Assembly (NCBI GenBank): GCA_964568145.1
Contig: CAZMOZ010000003.1
Coordinates: forward strand, 1 to 64,000
DNA length: 64,000 nt
Source: DSVZ01 sp964568145
Lineage (GTDB): Bacteria; Verrucomicrobiota; Verrucomicrobiia; Limisphaerales; J093
Direction of reading: 5' to 3'
Below the pieces are notes generated by a model. The model ran no database searches. It had not been told where the DNA came from and saw only the letters and a list, made by a program, of their open reading frames with translations. A program made the position numbers and the translations under genes. Shown here piece after piece: positions 61,899 through 64,000 of the stretch. Numbering within the stretch: position 1 is the stretch's first letter; each line of letters begins with the position of its first letter.

Positions 61899-62858
61899 AT
61901 GTCCGCTTTGCAGCATACGATGAAGTCAGTGGTTCAGCGCACCGGGCTGAGCCCGCATGTCATCCGCGTGTGGGAAAAACGGTACGGCGCGGTGGAACCG
62001 CGGCGCACCGCCAGCAACCGGCGGCTCTACACCGACGCGGAGGTGCGCCGGCTCGCCTTGCTGCACGCGGTCACCCGGGCCGGGCACAGCATCGGGACGA
62101 TCGCGCGCCTGCCGGACGAACAGCTTCGCGCCCTGGCCGGGTGGTCGGACGAGGTGACCCCCAGCGCGGGGGCTGTGAACCACCGGGAGTTTTCACCCGA
62201 GCAATGCGGCGGCTACATGTCGGCGGCGCTGGCGGCCATCCGGCGGATGGATGCCCGGGCTTTCGAGTCGGTGTTGATGCGGGCCAGCCTCGAGCTGGGC
62301 AGCCAGGGCCTGCTCCAGAAGCTCGTCGCGCCGCTGGCCGGCAGGCTGGGCGAGCTGTGGCAGGACGGCGAGTTGACCGCCGCCGAGGAGCACTTTGCCA
62401 GCGGCGTGGTGCGCGGCTTCCTCGCCCATTTGGCCCGGCCGTTTGCGCTGCCCGAGACCGCGCCCAGCCTGGTGGTTGCCACCCCGGTGGGGCAGTTGCA
62501 TGAACTGGGCGCGGTGCTGGTGTCGGCGGCGGCCAGCGGCCACGGGTGGCGGGTGACTCATCTGGGCACCAGTCTCCCGGCCGTGGAAATTGCCGGCGCG
62601 GTCCAGCGCACCGGCGCGCGCGCTCTGGCCTTGAGCATCGTGTATCCCGCCGACGATCCCCACCTGCCCGCCGAACTCACCGCCTTGAAGCGTCACCTGC
62701 CGGCCGACGTGGCGGTGGTGGCCGGCGGGCGGGCGGCGCCGGCGTACGCCTCCGCTTTGACATCCGTCGGCGCGGTGGTGGCGGAGGATTTGCGGGACCT
62801 GTACAGCTTCCTGGACCGGGTGCGACGCAGTCCGGCGCGCGCCGCAGGCGCTCGCTGA
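61899..62858 (+). CDS. MerR-family regulator with B12-binding domain (CarH/LitR-like)
   Basis: A 319-residue protein. The MerR helix-turn-helix (VVQRTGLSPHVIRVWEKRYG, residues 11-30) is followed by an effector half: the four-helix W-x9-EH cap motif (Trp154, Glu-His 164-165) and a B12 Rossmann domain with His201 in GQLHELG. CarH/LitR regulators hold adenosylcobalamin there; light breaks it, and the tetramer leaves DNA. The usual Glu/Asp before the x-His is Gln here. ATG at 61899 is used; 61920 is an alternative. It diverges from the sigma gene, next to the carotenoid operon, the usual target of this family. Confidence 0.85.
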   Translation: MSALQHTMKSVVQRTGLSPHVIRVWEKRYGAVEPRRTASNRRLYTDAEVRRLALLHAVTRAGHSIGTIARLPDEQLRALAGWSDEVTPSAGAVNHREFSPEQCGGYMSAALAAIRRMDARAFESVLMRASLELGSQGLLQKLVAPLAGRLGELWQDGELTAAEEHFASGVVRGFLAHLARPFALPETAPSLVVATPVGQLHELGAVLVSAAASGHGWRVTHLGTSLPAVEIAGAVQRTGARALALSIVYPADDPHLPAELTALKRHLPADVAVVAGGRAAPAYASALTSVGAVVAEDLRDLYSFLDRVRRSPARAAGAR

Positions 62859-62859
62859 C

Positions 62860-63657
62860 TCAGCCGGGGATTTCCAGATCGAACTCGAGCCGGGTGCGGC
62901 TGTCGGTCTGTTCGTTGCGGATTTCCATGTGCTTCAACTGCCAGCTCCCTTCGACCTTCTTGAAGCTGCCGATGGTAAATTCCTTCAACAACCGCCCGTC
63001 CGAGCCGAAGGCCTCCGCGCGCAGCAGCCCCCGATGCTCGAGGTCCACCCACGAGAGCACGCGCGCGTAGTAGCCCGCGCGGGGTTGGGGATTGACGCTC
63101 TCCAGGACCTGGCATTTCCGGCCCTTGCGCATCTCGGTCTTGATGATCCGCTGCCGCGGCCAGCGCAGGAATTCGAGGCCGAGGTCCGTGAACCAGAAAT
63201 CCGACCCGGCAAAGGGCAGCGCCGCCTCATCGCCGCTGAGCATTCGCACCTGCGGCGCGCCCGTGCCCGGCTCGATGGTGGTGAACTCGTATTCGGTGGG
63301 ACCGTCCGGCCGGCAGTACACCACCAGCGTCTCCGTGATCGCGCCCGCCGGGGTGAACGCTTGATACACACTGCGCCAGCCGGGAAGGGCCTCGTACACG
63401 TCCAGCCGCACCGGCACCGGCGGCAACCAGCGTCCGCCAGGGTCGCGGCGGCGCAGCGTGCCGGCGGTGTTGAAAGGCGGCGGCTGGACGCACAGTTCGC
63501 GGGCCAGTTCCCGGCCTTCCTCCTCGGGTGAAACGGCGGCGGCGACCCGACCCGCGGCCGGGACACGCGCGCCGGCAAGCAGCGGCAGGGCCGCGGCAAT
63601 GACCAGAAAACGACGACGTGAACAGGCGCCGGGCGGCGGCGGGGCGAAGAACTTCAT
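62860..63657 (-). CDS. Exported LolA-like / outer-membrane lipoprotein-sorting domain protein
   Basis: A 265-residue protein with a Tat-like signal (SRRRFLVIAAALPLLAGARV). The rest resembles the uncharacterised MucB/LolA-like group: TETLVVYCRPDGPTEYEFTT, FAGSDFWFTDLGLEFLRWP, KGRKCQVLESVNPQ and LLKEFTIGSFKKVEGSWQLK are typical. It may carry lipoproteins or lipids in the periplasm. It converges with the MerR gene (gap 1 base) and its ATG overlaps the lon stop (ATGA). Confidence 0.78.
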   Translation of the reverse strand: MKFFAPPPPGACSRRRFLVIAAALPLLAGARVPAAGRVAAAVSPEEEGRELARELCVQPPPFNTAGTLRRRDPGGRWLPPVPVRLDVYEALPGWRSVYQAFTPAGAITETLVVYCRPDGPTEYEFTTIEPGTGAPQVRMLSGDEAALPFAGSDFWFTDLGLEFLRWPRQRIIKTEMRKGRKCQVLESVNPQPRAGYYARVLSWVDLEHRGLLRAEAFGSDGRLLKEFTIGSFKKVEGSWQLKHMEIRNEQTDSRTRLEFDLEIPG

Positions 63658-64000
63658 GGCGCGGAAATACTGCGCCGGGTGACGGGTACGAGGGCGCGGC
63701 GCATGTTGGGTTTGCCATCCCGGCCCGGCCGGGGCTTTTCCAGCGCGAGTTCGAGCGCCTCGCCGATCGTCGCCACAAAATGCGCCTTGAGGTGGCGACG
63801 CGCGTCGGCCGGTACTTCGTCCCAGTCCGTGCGATTCTCCGCCGGCAGCACCACGTGCTTGAGGCCGCCGCGGGCTGCGGCGAGCACCTTCTCCCGGATG
63901 CCGCCGACCGGCAGGACGCGGCCACGCAGGCTGACCTCGCCGGTGAGCGCAAGGTCCGAGCGGACACGCCGCCGGGTGAGCAGCGAAGCCAGGGCCACCA
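63654..64000 (-). CDS. lon: Lon protease, C-terminal end (partial)
   Basis: The first 115 visible residues (5' part lies beyond the window) are the end of the Lon proteolytic domain: ALASLLTRRRVRSDLALTGE, LRGRVLPVGGIREKVLAA and LPAENRTDWDEVPADARRHL are the Lon signature, with the catalytic Lys in GGIREKVLAA. Lon is an ATP-dependent serine protease. The catalytic Ser (usually ~45 residues earlier) is off the edge. It overlaps the LolA-like gene, so the two may be co-transcribed. Confidence 0.92.
   Translation of the reverse strand, partial: VALASLLTRRRVRSDLALTGEVSLRGRVLPVGGIREKVLAAARGGLKHVVLPAENRTDWDEVPADARRHLKAHFVATIGEALELALEKPRPGRDGKPNMRRALVPVTRRSISAP

Overview
The window is high-GC DNA from a Gram-negative bacterium, most probably a Verrucomicrobiota member (Limisphaerales/Pedosphaera-like). 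I infer this from family content rather than from a marker gene. Supporting signs are the long FTLIELLVVIAIIAILA prepilin-like protein, a PEP-CTERM protein, a serine/threonine kinase with a WD40 tail paired with an ECF sigma factor, secreted proteins ending in a 'LEATSDLRTW...RFYRV' type tail, and many small palindromic and heptameric repeats between genes. No rRNA, tRNA, CRISPR array or intact insertion sequence was seen.

Layout. 1-9.4 kb: end of an unknown gene, rpmB with a clear terminator, a thiG-hldA-mnmC-like operon, a prepilin-like gene, a PcrA-type helicase, a methyltransferase and a ferredoxin-NADP reductase. 9.4-16.5 kb: M3 peptidase, lolC/E-lolD, an alpha/beta hydrolase, a family-2 glycosyltransferase, and a toxin-antitoxin pair whose toxin is frameshifted. 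16.5-31.7 kb: a giant alpha-2-macroglobulin carrying in-frame repeat insertions, a type II secretion operon (gspE-gspL-gspM-gspD) and an MsbA-type exporter. 32.1-38.8 kb: an assimilatory sulfate reduction operon (cysI-cysH-4HB-cysD-haloperoxidase-cysN) interrupted by a four-helix-bundle gene and by a vanadium haloperoxidase. 39.2-46.4 kb: kinase/WD40 protein, ECF sigma factor, and a lower-GC segment with a PEP-CTERM protein read into a LamG-like protein. 46.5-52.7 kb: rpe, phosphohexomutase, ppk1 and a Tat-exported Gfo/Idh/MocA oxidoreductase. 52.8-62.9 kb: a five-gene operon resembling the staphyloxanthin/C30 carotenoid-acid pathway (crtN, aldH, crtP, acyltransferase crtO, glycosyltransferase crtQ). 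Next to it are a primary-type sigma factor and a divergent MerR regulator with a CarH/LitR-like B12 domain, so light-controlled pigment synthesis is likely. 62.9-64.0 kb: a LolA-like exported protein and the end of lon.

The repeats form several families: a MITE-like element with about 21-bp terminal inverted repeats and 9-bp target duplications (best copies 228-429 and 7252-7447, the first nested inside another palindrome); a palindrome with CCCGAAAACCGAAGTTGGCC arms (five copies); small GC hairpin modules; and 7-bp tandem repeats. The most interesting points are the carotenoid/B12-photoreceptor neighbourhood with a glycosyltransferase-thioredoxin-like fusion, the haloperoxidase inside the sulfate operon, and the nested mobile palindromes.
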